From contig CALLPQ010000154.1 of the NCBI GenBank assembly GCA_938015425.1, positions 1-39,353 on the forward strand: 39,353 bases of DNA, in the 5' to 3' direction. Source of the DNA: an uncultured Parvularculaceae bacterium (GTDB lineage: Bacteria; Pseudomonadota; Alphaproteobacteria; Caulobacterales; Parvularculaceae). Below the pieces are notes generated by a model that was not told the DNA's origin, searched no databases, and saw only the letters and a list, made by a program, of their open reading frames with translations. A program made the translations under genes and the position numbers. Below, piece after piece: positions 23,652 through 31,357 of the stretch. How positions within the stretch are numbered: the first letter of the stretch is position 1; each line of letters starts with the position of its first letter.

Positions 23652-24911
23652 ATGACAAAAATCGCATATATTTCACATGATAATGCAGAAGCGTTTGAGG
23701 GGGGCGATTATCTTGATCCTGTAGATCAAGAGAGTGATGTTTTATCACAATCGAGCCGAGTCGACCTTGATCAGAATACGAATGCGTTAGCCGATATTAG
23801 CGGCGCACGCATTTTGATGGCCCGAAAATTAGCGGACATATTGGTGTTACCCGTTGAACAGGTTTCAGCCAATGATCGCTCTCTGGCGGGGGATATTCTG
23901 CTTCAAGTGTTAGATAAGGCTGAATATGATTTGCGCATTGATGTGGCGCGGCGCATTTGCCGCGTGCCTGAAGTTCCTGATATCGTCTTGCGCGCCTTTT
24001 TGTTGGATGTTCCAGAGGTGGCTAAACATGTCATTGTGGAGGCTTCAACAATTTCCAGCAGCTTGTTGATTGAATGCGCACGTATGGGAGAAACTGCTCA
24101 CCGGATGATGATTGCGGGGCGATATGGATTGCCAACCACGGTGATTGATGAGGTTGTCAGATTTAACGAACCTGATGTGGCAAAGATGCTTTTACGTCGT
24201 GAGGAATGCATTTTCTCGCAACAATCTATCGAGTTATTGGTTTCCCGTTCCACCAACGATATCAAATTACAAGAACTATTATTGCGTCGCCCCGAATTGG
24301 AACCCGCTCATGGGTTTATGATGTTCTGGTGGGTGGCAACCGATAATCGTAAAAAGATATTAAGCCGCTTCGCGTTGGATCGTACTCTTATTCAAGAAAC
24401 CTTGGAGGGAATTTATCCTTTAATGCGGGGCGTCAAAGTTCCTGATATGTTGGTGAAAGAAGTTTTGGCCCTCAATGATCGTCGCCATCGCCCGCGCGGG
24501 GTAAATGGCGAGGCTGTGGACTTTGAAGTGGTAAAGCGTACTCTAGCCTTATCCCGTCAGTACCCGTCTGAAGAGATTATCGAGGCTATAGCTATGATTG
24601 CCGGTATCACCCGCGAACAGGCGGCGCGTATATTACGCGACCCCGGCGGCGAACCTTATGCGGTTATGTGTAAAAGCCTTGGTGTGCCCCGCAATGACTT
24701 TTTCGAATTTATCCACGGTTCAGCGGAGGGTGTTTTTGATGATGGCGGCGAGAGCGCTATTTCTATGGAACGCGCTGATGACCTCCTTGACACATTTGAC
24801 CGGATGGCGCGTGATTATGCCCGTGCGGTTTTACGCTATTGGGATTGGACGGGTAATCCGCGTATCGCCCGAATTTCTAAATTGCTTGGGGAAAATGCAC
24901 CCACTGTTTAA
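23652..24911 (+). CDS. DUF2336 family protein, divergent copy
   Basis: A 419-aa, mostly alpha-helical, probably cytoplasmic protein with no signal peptide. Repeats of about 35 residues containing LRxxVARRICRVPEVP and LLxDxPEVAKHV style segments suggest HEAT-like stacking, which is characteristic of DUF2336 proteins. Its C-terminal part aligns by eye with the second DUF2336 protein in this window: AARILRDPGGEPYAVMCKSLGVPRNDFFEFI against ANRILQDHSWESLAIASRAVGLERATFAKIV, then RYWDW against RFWRV. DUF2336 is common in Alphaproteobacteria, with no established function that I can cite. The ATG at 23652 follows AAAGGTTAG. It is followed by a repeat-rich gap. Confidence 0.75.
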   Translation: MTKIAYISHDNAEAFEGGDYLDPVDQESDVLSQSSRVDLDQNTNALADISGARILMARKLADILVLPVEQVSANDRSLAGDILLQVLDKAEYDLRIDVARRICRVPEVPDIVLRAFLLDVPEVAKHVIVEASTISSSLLIECARMGETAHRMMIAGRYGLPTTVIDEVVRFNEPDVAKMLLRREECIFSQQSIELLVSRSTNDIKLQELLLRRPELEPAHGFMMFWWVATDNRKKILSRFALDRTLIQETLEGIYPLMRGVKVPDMLVKEVLALNDRRHRPRGVNGEAVDFEVVKRTLALSRQYPSEEIIEAIAMIAGITREQAARILRDPGGEPYAVMCKSLGVPRNDFFEFIHGSAEGVFDDGGESAISMERADDLLDTFDRMARDYARAVLRYWDWTGNPRIARISKLLGENAPTV

Positions 24912-25271
24912 AAATTTTTTATTGAGAATTTTTAAAAAAATCAAAGTAATTTTTGGCGTATTTATTGGGTCCATTAAGGGCATTTTAAAATGTTTGTGCC
25001 ATTACATATAAACCCCGGTTGTGGCTTTGCGTATTTTAGTTGCAATCGGCGGTAATAAAATTCCCCAAAATTCCTTATACAAATTGATTTTTTTCCCGCC
25101 GCGAAGGCGGCTCAAGAAATAAAGCCGAGAAGGCGGCTTAGAGAAATCCCGCCGCGAAGGCGGCTTAGGGAAATCCCGCCGCGAAGGCGGCTTAGGGAAA
25201 TCCCGCCGCGAAGGCGGCTTAGGGAAATAAAGCCGCGAAAGTGCATAAATTATAGATCTGCAAATGCAGTT
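24912..25271. other. gap after DUF2336 gene holding a 27-bp repeat array
   Basis: This 360-bp convergent gap contains an AT-rich first half (a T-rich, hairpin-poor stretch after the DUF2336 stop) and the tandem array at 25095-25228. The track ORF 24598-25011 is an out-of-frame shadow that extends into it. No gene is supported. Confidence 0.6.
25095..25250. repeat. tandem 27-bp hairpin repeats
   Basis: Units start at 25095, 25121, 25148, 25175 and 25202, with a degraded sixth at 25229. Three are identical, reading CCCGCCGCGAAGGCGGC plus TTAGGGAAAT. Each contains the small stem CCGCC-GCGAA-GGCGG. The array lies between convergent genes and follows a T run, so it may terminate or block transcription. 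It is too short and too regular in its spacers for a CRISPR. Confidence 0.95.
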
Positions 25272-25736
25272 TTACCGTCTTAGCCCCCGCACGCGGCTGG
25301 TTAGATCTTCATCTTTTACATTTTCTTCACTTAGAAGGTTTTGTGATGTTGCAATACCGGCTTCAATCACGCTCATCGGGTTTTTAGTGATTAAGGGATG
25401 CCACATAGGTAATGGTTGACTGTTAGCAAGGCGCCGATAGGCGCAAGTGCCTGGTAACCAGTCAAGGGTACGGGCTTTTTGCGGGGTTAACTGGATGCAA
25501 TCAGGGACAAGAGTATGGCGATTGTTATAATCACAGCAGCGCCGGTTTTTAACATCATATAGGCGGCAAGCTATATCGGTTTCATGAATTTCGTTTGTGT
25601 CCTCGTCGCGCAAAAGCACCAGACAGCATTTCCCGCATCTATCGCAAAGGGATTCCCACTCTTCCTGATTCATTTCATCAAGAGATTTTTCTTCCCAGAA
25701 GTTAGATTTCGCGTCAATTTTCTTTTTTTTCGTCAT
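25272..25736 (-). CDS. YcgN/UPF0260 cysteine-cluster protein
   Basis: A 154-aa cytoplasmic protein of the YkgJ-type zinc- or iron-chelating cysteine-cluster family, closest to the YcgN (UPF0260) branch. The start FWEEKSLDEMNQEEWESLCDRCGKCCL is almost the family signature, and later cysteines in IACRLYD, RRCCDYNNR, VPDCIQL and GTCAYRRL follow the expected order. LDWLPGTCAYRRLANSQPLPMWHPL is also standard. The biochemical role is not established. The ATG at 25736 follows GAAAGGGGGAT. Confidence 0.93.
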   Translation of the reverse strand: MTKKKKIDAKSNFWEEKSLDEMNQEEWESLCDRCGKCCLVLLRDEDTNEIHETDIACRLYDVKNRRCCDYNNRHTLVPDCIQLTPQKARTLDWLPGTCAYRRLANSQPLPMWHPLITKNPMSVIEAGIATSQNLLSEENVKDEDLTSRVRGLRR

Positions 25737-26070
25737 GAGAGATTATCCCCCTTTCGCTCTTTACTATCTTATGATTGATCGCAACTAACACCATTCGTCA
25801 AATAGTAGAATCAGGCGAATAGATACACTCTATAAGGATATCTGTACTCTATAAGTGTATCTGAACTTTGTGGGGACATCCATAGAGTAGAGGAAATCAA
25901 CATAGTCGGTCTTAACTACGTTATATTATCAAACTCACAGGGAATATATCTGGATTGAATATTCCTTCATCGCTATCGTGATCTAAGGTTACCATATTGA
26001 GATGTGAATAGGGCTAAAAATCTTGTAAGGGTGGTTTCGCTCCACAGTAAAAAGATGTTAGATTCTGGAT
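25737..26070. other. divergent region between YcgN-like gene and PBP1a
   Basis: A 334-bp region with a conspicuous repeat at 25821-25864, described separately. It should contain the divergent promoters. No ORF or terminator is convincing. Confidence 0.5.
25821..25864. repeat. 19-bp direct repeat framed by a 9-bp inverted repeat
   Basis: ACTCTATAAGGATATCTGT (25827) is followed directly by ACTCTATAAGTGTATCTGA (16 of 19 identical). The outer sequences AGATACACT (25821-25829) and AGTGTATCT (25854-25862) are perfect inverted repeats. The element lies about 210 bp before the PBP1a gene and about 85 bp from the divergent YcgN-like gene. Confidence 0.8.
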
Positions 26071-28362
26071 ATGGGTAATTGGGTCGGTCATATAAAAACA
26101 CGTTTTGCTGATATTGTTCAGGCAATGGGCAGCTGGCCCCAAAAAAGGCGGGCAAAGCCCACTGATGAAGCAATTCAAAATCAGCCCCCCTTAATCCACA
26201 AGCCCCTACACCCCCATGATTTTAGTGCGGGCCATAACCAACCATCAATTGATGATGAACCGGAAAAGAAAAAACGCTCTTTTTGGCGGGGAAGCTGGGC
26301 AATTTTGCGTCCTGTTCTTGCCACGGGGGCGACCCTTGCCATTATGGGGATGATCGGACTGCTTTACCTAGGCTTTGTCGTGATTGCGCCGCGTGTGCCC
26401 GAGGGGACGGATTTATGGAATATCAACCGGCAATCCAGCATCGTTTTATTAGATCGACATGGTGAAGAATTAATGTCGCGGGGGGCACGCTATGGGGAAG
26501 CCGTTCGGGTTTCCCAACTTCCTCCTTATTTGGTTGCAGCGTTTTTAGCGACGGAAGACCGGCGTTATTACGAACATTTTGGTATTGATGTGCGCGGCAC
26601 ATTACGGGCAGCCCTGACCAATTATAAATCTGGCGGGGTGGTTCAAGGGGGGTCGACCATTACCCAACAATTAGCGAAAAACCTGTTCCTTAATTCCGAC
26701 CGAACTTATAGTCGCAAAATCCGTGAGGCTTTGTTGGCGCTGTGGTTAGAGGGGCGTTATTCGAAAGAAGAGCTTTTATCGCTTTATATGAACCGGATTT
26801 ATTTGGGGGCTGGTGCGTACGGTGTTGAAGCGGCGGCGCGGACTTATTTTGATAAATCCTCACGGGACGTCACCCTTGCCGAGGCGGCGATGTTGGCGGG
26901 TTTACCCAAAGCCCCGTCAAGTCTTGCCCCTACGCAAAATCTGGATGGAGCAAAAAGACGGGGGGCGGAAGTTATTCAAAACTTATTGGATACAAAAGCC
27001 ATTACCCGTTTTCAGGCCCGTGACGCCACCTATGATCCGGCTGTTCTTGCCATCAATGATGTCAGTCCGGAACTTGGCTATGTATTCGATTTTGTCGCGG
27101 GCAGCGCCAAAAAAAGGGTTGGTAATTATGATGGTGATTTGATTATTACCACCACATTGGATCCTAAAATTCAAAGGAATGGAGAGACCGCCATTAAAGC
27201 GGCCCTTACGGTGGAGAACCGCCTTGCCGGGGCTGAACAGGCGGCGCTTATTAGTTATGATATTGATGGCGCGACACGGGCGTTGGTCGGCGGTTTGGAT
27301 TATCGTGACAGTCAGTTTAACCGCGCCGTCCAAGCCAAGCGACAACCCGGCTCCTCTTTTAAGCCCTTTGTTTATCTGGCTGCCCTAGAAGCGGGGATGA
27401 CACCGCAAACCCGTTTTGTTGATAGGCCCGTTGAGATCGATGGATGGCGACCGCGAAATTATTCAAATAATTATAATGGGCCTATGCGTTTGACCGAGGC
27501 GATGGCCCGTTCCATCAATACGGTTGCGGTGCAGGTGAGTGAAGAAATCGGGCGCGAAAAAGTGGCCGAGATTGCCCAACGTCTTGGCATAAAATCACCT
27601 TTAAACCCGCACCCTTCTATTGCTCTGGGTGCGGTTGATATTTCTTTGGAAGAACTAACCAGCGCTTATCTGCCTCTCGCACGGGGCGGGACGCGTGTTA
27701 CTCCTTATATAATTTCGTCTATCCGTAATCAAGATGGTGATGTTTTATATAATCATGAAACAGCCAAGCCCGAGAGGGTTTTCGAGCAACAGGTCAGCCA
27801 TGATATTAATCATCTTCTCTATCAAGTGATGTTAAGTGGTACGGGCCGCAATGCAGCCCTTGGGTCACGTCAATCCATGGGCAAAACAGGCACTACCAAT
27901 GATTGGCGTGATGCATGGTTTGTTGGATATACAGCGCAAATGGTAACGGGGGTTTGGGTTGGCAATGATAGCAATCGCGGGATGGATAAAATAACCGGTG
28001 GCTCCATTCCCTCTGATATCTGGCGCAGCTATATGATTGCTGCCCATCAGGGGATAAAGGAAGTTGCCCTTGAAGGCGCTTATCCTGCGGCTACATATTC
28101 CAATGAACCTGTTTTACTTGATTTCTATGCGGATGTTACCCAAGGGTTTGATCAGATAATGGGCGGGCGTTTAAATCGGGCAAATCGAGATGATGTTCGT
28201 AGGGGCAGGGATGATAGAGAGACCGGACGGGAAACCGCGAAAGATTTGGCAGCCAGAAATGTAGACGCCAGAAACGCAGACAAAGAGAGCAAAAAAGCCA
28301 AAAAGAAAAAACGCGGTCGTCGTCGCTTTGGTATTTTTCGCCGCAAAAAGCGGGATAATTAA
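26071..28362 (+). CDS. mrcA: class A penicillin-binding protein (PBP1a family)
   Basis: Bifunctional peptidoglycan synthase of 763 aa. A cytoplasmic tail of about 75 residues precedes one membrane helix (LATGATLAIMGMIGLLYLGFVVI). The GT51 glycosyltransferase domain has the catalytic TEDRRYYEHFGID (Glu162) and GGSTITQQLAKNLFL with RKIREALLALWLE. The transpeptidase domain has Ser428 in PGSSFKPF (SxxK), an SIN motif in MARSINTVAV and KTGT at 605-608. The C-terminus is a very basic tail (KKAKKKKRGRRRFGIF) after a duplicated RNVDARNAD segment; a tail this basic could contact anionic surfaces. The size agrees with alphaproteobacterial PBP1a. The symbol follows family practice. Start ATG at 26071 inferred from family; ribosome binding site weak. 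Confidence 0.95.
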   Translation: MGNWVGHIKTRFADIVQAMGSWPQKRRAKPTDEAIQNQPPLIHKPLHPHDFSAGHNQPSIDDEPEKKKRSFWRGSWAILRPVLATGATLAIMGMIGLLYLGFVVIAPRVPEGTDLWNINRQSSIVLLDRHGEELMSRGARYGEAVRVSQLPPYLVAAFLATEDRRYYEHFGIDVRGTLRAALTNYKSGGVVQGGSTITQQLAKNLFLNSDRTYSRKIREALLALWLEGRYSKEELLSLYMNRIYLGAGAYGVEAAARTYFDKSSRDVTLAEAAMLAGLPKAPSSLAPTQNLDGAKRRGAEVIQNLLDTKAITRFQARDATYDPAVLAINDVSPELGYVFDFVAGSAKKRVGNYDGDLIITTTLDPKIQRNGETAIKAALTVENRLAGAEQAALISYDIDGATRALVGGLDYRDSQFNRAVQAKRQPGSSFKPFVYLAALEAGMTPQTRFVDRPVEIDGWRPRNYSNNYNGPMRLTEAMARSINTVAVQVSEEIGREKVAEIAQRLGIKSPLNPHPSIALGAVDISLEELTSAYLPLARGGTRVTPYIISSIRNQDGDVLYNHETAKPERVFEQQVSHDINHLLYQVMLSGTGRNAALGSRQSMGKTGTTNDWRDAWFVGYTAQMVTGVWVGNDSNRGMDKITGGSIPSDIWRSYMIAAHQGIKEVALEGAYPAATYSNEPVLLDFYADVTQGFDQIMGGRLNRANRDDVRRGRDDRETGRETAKDLAARNVDARNADKESKKAKKKKRGRRRFGIFRRKKRDN
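28252..28281. repeat. 15-bp tandem duplication in the PBP1a tail
   Basis: GCCAGAAATGTAGAC is followed by GCCAGAAACGCAGAC (13 of 15 identical), in frame, giving ARNVDARNAD in the C-terminal tail before the Lys/Arg cluster. Confidence 0.8.
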
Positions 28363-28490
28363 GCTAGGATATAAGAGGGTACTATAAGCGCCTAACTGAA
28401 GCAGCGCGATAAGATATAAAAGTCTAGTACCAGATGTCGGTTTTCCCGAACGCATACGAGGCCTTAACTGTCATCAAGCTTAAAGATGAA

Positions 28491-28508
28491 TTTCCGCCTA
28501 TGCGGGAA
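28491..28508. repeat. small REP-like hairpin, copy 2
   Basis: TTTCCGC-CTAT-GCGGGAA forms a 7-bp stem with one T-G wobble, followed by TGACGATGATGG. It resembles the TTCCCGC...GCGGGAATGAC intergenic elements common in Proteobacteria and covaries with the copy at 19375. Confidence 0.65.
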
Positions 28509-28576
28509 TGACGATGATGGCTAGAGAGATCAGTTCGTAAACATCACGAGAGAACCCAAGACTACCCACCTAAGTC

Positions 28577-28597
28577 ATCCCCGATTTATTCGGGGAT
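28577..28597. repeat. palindromic REP-like element or terminator
   Basis: ATCCCCGA-TTTAT-TCGGGGAT is a perfect 8-bp stem with a 5-base loop, within GTCATCC...GGATCCA, the other common half of this class of intergenic repeat. It lies about 70 bp right of the preceding hairpin in a convergent gap, so it may also stop transcription of PBP1a or the SH3 lipoprotein. Confidence 0.65.
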
Positions 28598-28649
28598 CCA
28601 CCAGACTTCTTCAAACCGTTAAATTTCAGTTTTTACCCTTGAACAGGTT

Positions 28650-29375
28650 CTAGGAACCATTCCCGAGTATTGAAGGGCCGCCGCGATTGGCCAGTGCCCA
28701 GCCTTCACCTTCATCACATGCTAATCCTTGCCAGCGATCTTTTTGTCCGCCTACGGTTATGCTTTGCGTAAATTCGCGGCATAGATAGGGACGGCGTATG
28801 GGCGTGCCCGCAAGCGAGAAACTATCCGTCCCCGGTGCTTTAATCATAAGCGGTATAAAGACATAACCCCGTACGCGATTATCAACCGAAATTAACATCC
28901 AATCTTGATTAATGATTTTACCAAGCCCTTTAACAGCGGTACCTGAAGGTAAAGTTTCGACGATAGTATGGTTGGTTGACGGGCCTTGCCTGACATTGGA
29001 GTTTTTAGTTAAAACAAAATCCCCTTGTTCCGTCTCCATATCAAAAGCAATATCAAGCCCGGGTCGGGCGACGGTCATGAGATCAGGATCAGCAAGAAGG
29101 TTAGCGATGAAATACCGCCCCGGGGTGATGCTACCCTCTGCGTTTGTTCCTTGCCATGTTGATGTATTGGCTTGCTCATTATCCATAGCGCTGAGAAAAA
29201 CCTGATTAAGCGCACGTATATCTGTGCGGTTCAACTGGCCTTGCAAGCTGGTGCCTGAGGCAAAGCTATTGCTCGCTCGTTCGACATTTCGGGTTGTCGG
29301 GTTTGTGGGGAGTGACTGACAAGCGAGTAGCGTGAAGGAAAGACAAAGAAGGATAAGCCAAAAAATGAACCGCAT
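28650..29375 (-). CDS. SH3-domain lipoprotein with 17-kDa-antigen-like flanks
   Basis: A 241-aa envelope lipoprotein. The leader MRFIFWLILLCLSFTLLAC ends in a clean lipobox. Residues 35-90 (RTDIRALNQVFLSAMDN, WQGTNAEGSITPG) resemble the first half of the Rickettsia 17-kDa surface antigen fold. A bacterial SH3 domain follows at about 110-170, with KNSNVRQGPSTNHTIVETLPSGTAVKGLG and GYVFIPLM. The closing YLCREFTQSITVGGQKDRWQGLACDEGEGWAL matches the antigen's second half (CREY.QTVTIGG...YGTAC). The track start at 29522 is far upstream of the leader; the ATG at 29375 follows AAAAAGGAAAT. SH3 domains of this sort often bind peptidoglycan; the role here is inferred. Confidence 0.85.
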   Translation of the reverse strand: MRFIFWLILLCLSFTLLACQSLPTNPTTRNVERASNSFASGTSLQGQLNRTDIRALNQVFLSAMDNEQANTSTWQGTNAEGSITPGRYFIANLLADPDLMTVARPGLDIAFDMETEQGDFVLTKNSNVRQGPSTNHTIVETLPSGTAVKGLGKIINQDWMLISVDNRVRGYVFIPLMIKAPGTDSFSLAGTPIRRPYLCREFTQSITVGGQKDRWQGLACDEGEGWALANRGGPSILGNGS

Positions 29376-29695
29376 AAAATAAATTTCCTTTTTTTGTTTT
29401 TTCTTTGATAGCGTAAATAAAGATGGGCTTATGGTAAACCAAAGATTAGCAAAACCTATGAATGGCTTGATGGCAAATGATGGCGTCATATTCATGGTTA
29501 ATGGATAGATTTCATAAGCCATTTTTACGGATATGTCATTGCTGTTTAGGTCTTATTGTAAGGAATATTGTGTCTTTATGTTAACCAAGGGGGGGAAAAG
29601 GTGAGGCATTTTTTTTACGCTTTTAGGTCATGGTGATATTTCACGGCGTTAATAATCATTAGAAATATCGCATGGCAAGTTGAGTAGAGGTAATT
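29376..29695. other. divergent region between SH3 lipoprotein and second DUF2336 gene
   Basis: A 320-bp AT-rich region that should carry both promoters. The upstream part of the track's minus-strand ORF (29376-29522) is open by chance. No repeat, hairpin or RNA gene stands out. Confidence 0.5.
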
Positions 29696-30901
29696 ATGGG
29701 CGTAGAGGCTTCACGCTTGAAAGAATTAATTTCAGTCGCAAAAGAGGGGTCTTCCCATAAAAGACGTGACCTTTTGCGTGAGATTACAGATGTGTTCATG
29801 ATCTCTCCAGATCGATATACCTCTAATGAAATGCAACATTTTGATGTGATAATGAGCCGTGTGACGCAAAATGTTGAGGTTGCTTTGCGTAGCGAAATTG
29901 CCAATAAGCTTGCTGATATCCCAACCGCGCCGCGCGGATTGTTAAAACAACTGGCGAATGATGAGTTTAGTGTTGCCGAACCTATTTTAAAACGTTCGGC
30001 GGGGCTTTCGGAAAAAGACCTTACACAAATTGTTCGTTTGCGTAGTCAACAACATATGAAAGCCATTGCAAAACGTAGTGGTTTGTCTGAGACGGTTACA
30101 AAAGAAATTGTCGAGCGTGGCAATAAAGAAGTGCTTGTTTCTCTCGCAAAGAACAAAAGCGCTAAAATTGAGCAAGCCTCTCTAAAAAAACTGGTTGATC
30201 ACTCGCGCACCATTACCGAATTACAAACCCCGATGACGGGGCGGTATGATCTGGCTCCGCAATTATTGACGCAAATGTACTTTTTTGTGTCTTCTGCTTT
30301 AAAGAAACAGATTTTAAATCGCTCTGATGTGTTAGACCCCTCTTTGATTGACCAATCAATAAAGGCTAACCGGAAAAAAATTCTTTCCATGGTTTCGTCT
30401 GATGTGCGGGTTGAAGTGAAAGAAGCCCAGCAATTTATTACGGATAAGATCAAAGCAAACGCGATTAACGAGACTTTATTGAAAGAGCTGATAGAGTCAC
30501 GTCGGGCAACTGAATTTCTTCTTGCTTTCGCCCATTTTGTAGGGGTTGATTCCTCGACCGCCAACCGGATATTGCAAGACCATTCCTGGGAGTCATTAGC
30601 CATTGCCAGCCGCGCCGTAGGGTTGGAACGGGCAACATTTGCAAAAATTGTGTTTGGGTTACAAAATCAAAAAGATGAACAGAATAAAGGCTTGCGCATT
30701 TTAGACCTATATCTGAAAATCCCTCAAGATGCAGCAGAAAGAGTAATGCGGTTCTGGCGGGTGCGCGCCCAAGCCGCCGCTAAAGAAGCAGGCGGTGATG
30801 AAGTTAAGAAACCGCGTCTTGACCGAAAACCGATTAAAGAGGTCCTAAAAGCGCAGGAGAATGAACAAGAAAGCACCTCCGCTAAAAAAGCGGTTGCATA
30901 A
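29696..30901 (+). CDS. DUF2336 family protein, typical copy
   Basis: A 401-aa helical cytoplasmic protein with the standard DUF2336 arrangement. It opens with VEASRLKELISVAKEGSSHKRRDLLREITDVFM and ALRSEIANKLADIPTAPRGLLKQLANDEFSVAEPIL. The repeated VLVSLAKNKSAKIEQASLKKLV units follow. The last 100 residues contain AVGLERATFAKIV and RVMRFWRVRAQAA, matched in the other DUF2336 protein of the window. A charged Lys/Glu-rich tail ends the protein. The function is not established. The ATG at 29696 follows AGAGG. It probably forms its own transcription unit. Confidence 0.87.
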   Translation: MGVEASRLKELISVAKEGSSHKRRDLLREITDVFMISPDRYTSNEMQHFDVIMSRVTQNVEVALRSEIANKLADIPTAPRGLLKQLANDEFSVAEPILKRSAGLSEKDLTQIVRLRSQQHMKAIAKRSGLSETVTKEIVERGNKEVLVSLAKNKSAKIEQASLKKLVDHSRTITELQTPMTGRYDLAPQLLTQMYFFVSSALKKQILNRSDVLDPSLIDQSIKANRKKILSMVSSDVRVEVKEAQQFITDKIKANAINETLLKELIESRRATEFLLAFAHFVGVDSSTANRILQDHSWESLAIASRAVGLERATFAKIVFGLQNQKDEQNKGLRILDLYLKIPQDAAERVMRFWRVRAQAAAKEAGGDEVKKPRLDRKPIKEVLKAQENEQESTSAKKAVA

Positions 30902-31357
30902 TCACGCGCCTACAAAACAAAAGCGATAAATTCTCATAGGCATATTAAAGCCTAATAGACAATATAAAACCTAATAATCAATAATGGCTATTGTCGGCAT
31001 TTTTCTGTTTCGAGACCTTGATCGGGTTATTCGCAAATGGCTTAGCTAAAAAGGGTGTGGCTAAAAAGGGCGTGACCCAAAAGGCTATGATAAAACTGCG
31101 ATATCCTTTTCAAATAAATCCATTTTCATAATGTTTATAGGGTGTTTCATGATTATGGATGGACATTTTGTCATGCGTCAAACCCTCTTCTTGATATCAC
31201 AAAGAGCCCTTTTTATGTGACCTATATAATAGGAAGACTTTATAATGATGGTTGAAAATATGCTTTGCTTGAATTGTCTGGAAATATCCGTATCTTGATA
31301 ATCATATAAAGGTGTTTCCATCTTGGTTTTTAATTGCCCGTCAGGAAGGTATTGGTT
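30902..31357. other. gap upstream of cydAB
   Basis: A 456-bp region that should carry the cyd promoter and possible oxygen-responsive sites. I looked for TTGAT-N4-ATCAA type boxes and found no convincing one. It contains the 15-bp tandem duplication at 31045-31074 and no supported gene. Confidence 0.5.
31045..31089. repeat. two to three tandem 15-bp units upstream of cydA
   Basis: GCTAAAAAGGGTGTG and GCTAAAAAGGGCGTG are adjacent (14 of 15 identical). A third, decayed unit containing AAAAGGCTATG may follow. Confidence 0.75.

Noticed and set aside
24598-25011. 137-codon ORF overlapping the end of the first DUF2336 gene.
   Set aside because: Most of it is an out-of-frame shadow, and the rest is low-complexity AT-rich sequence after the DUF2336 stop.
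25095-25250. Possible CRISPR array (regular repeats).
   Set aside because: The whole 27-bp unit is repeated without variable spacers, and no cas gene is present.
30902-31357. Oxygen-responsive FNR/FixK box upstream of cydA.
   Set aside because: Only half-sites such as TTGATA were seen, with no full TTGAT-N4-ATCAA.
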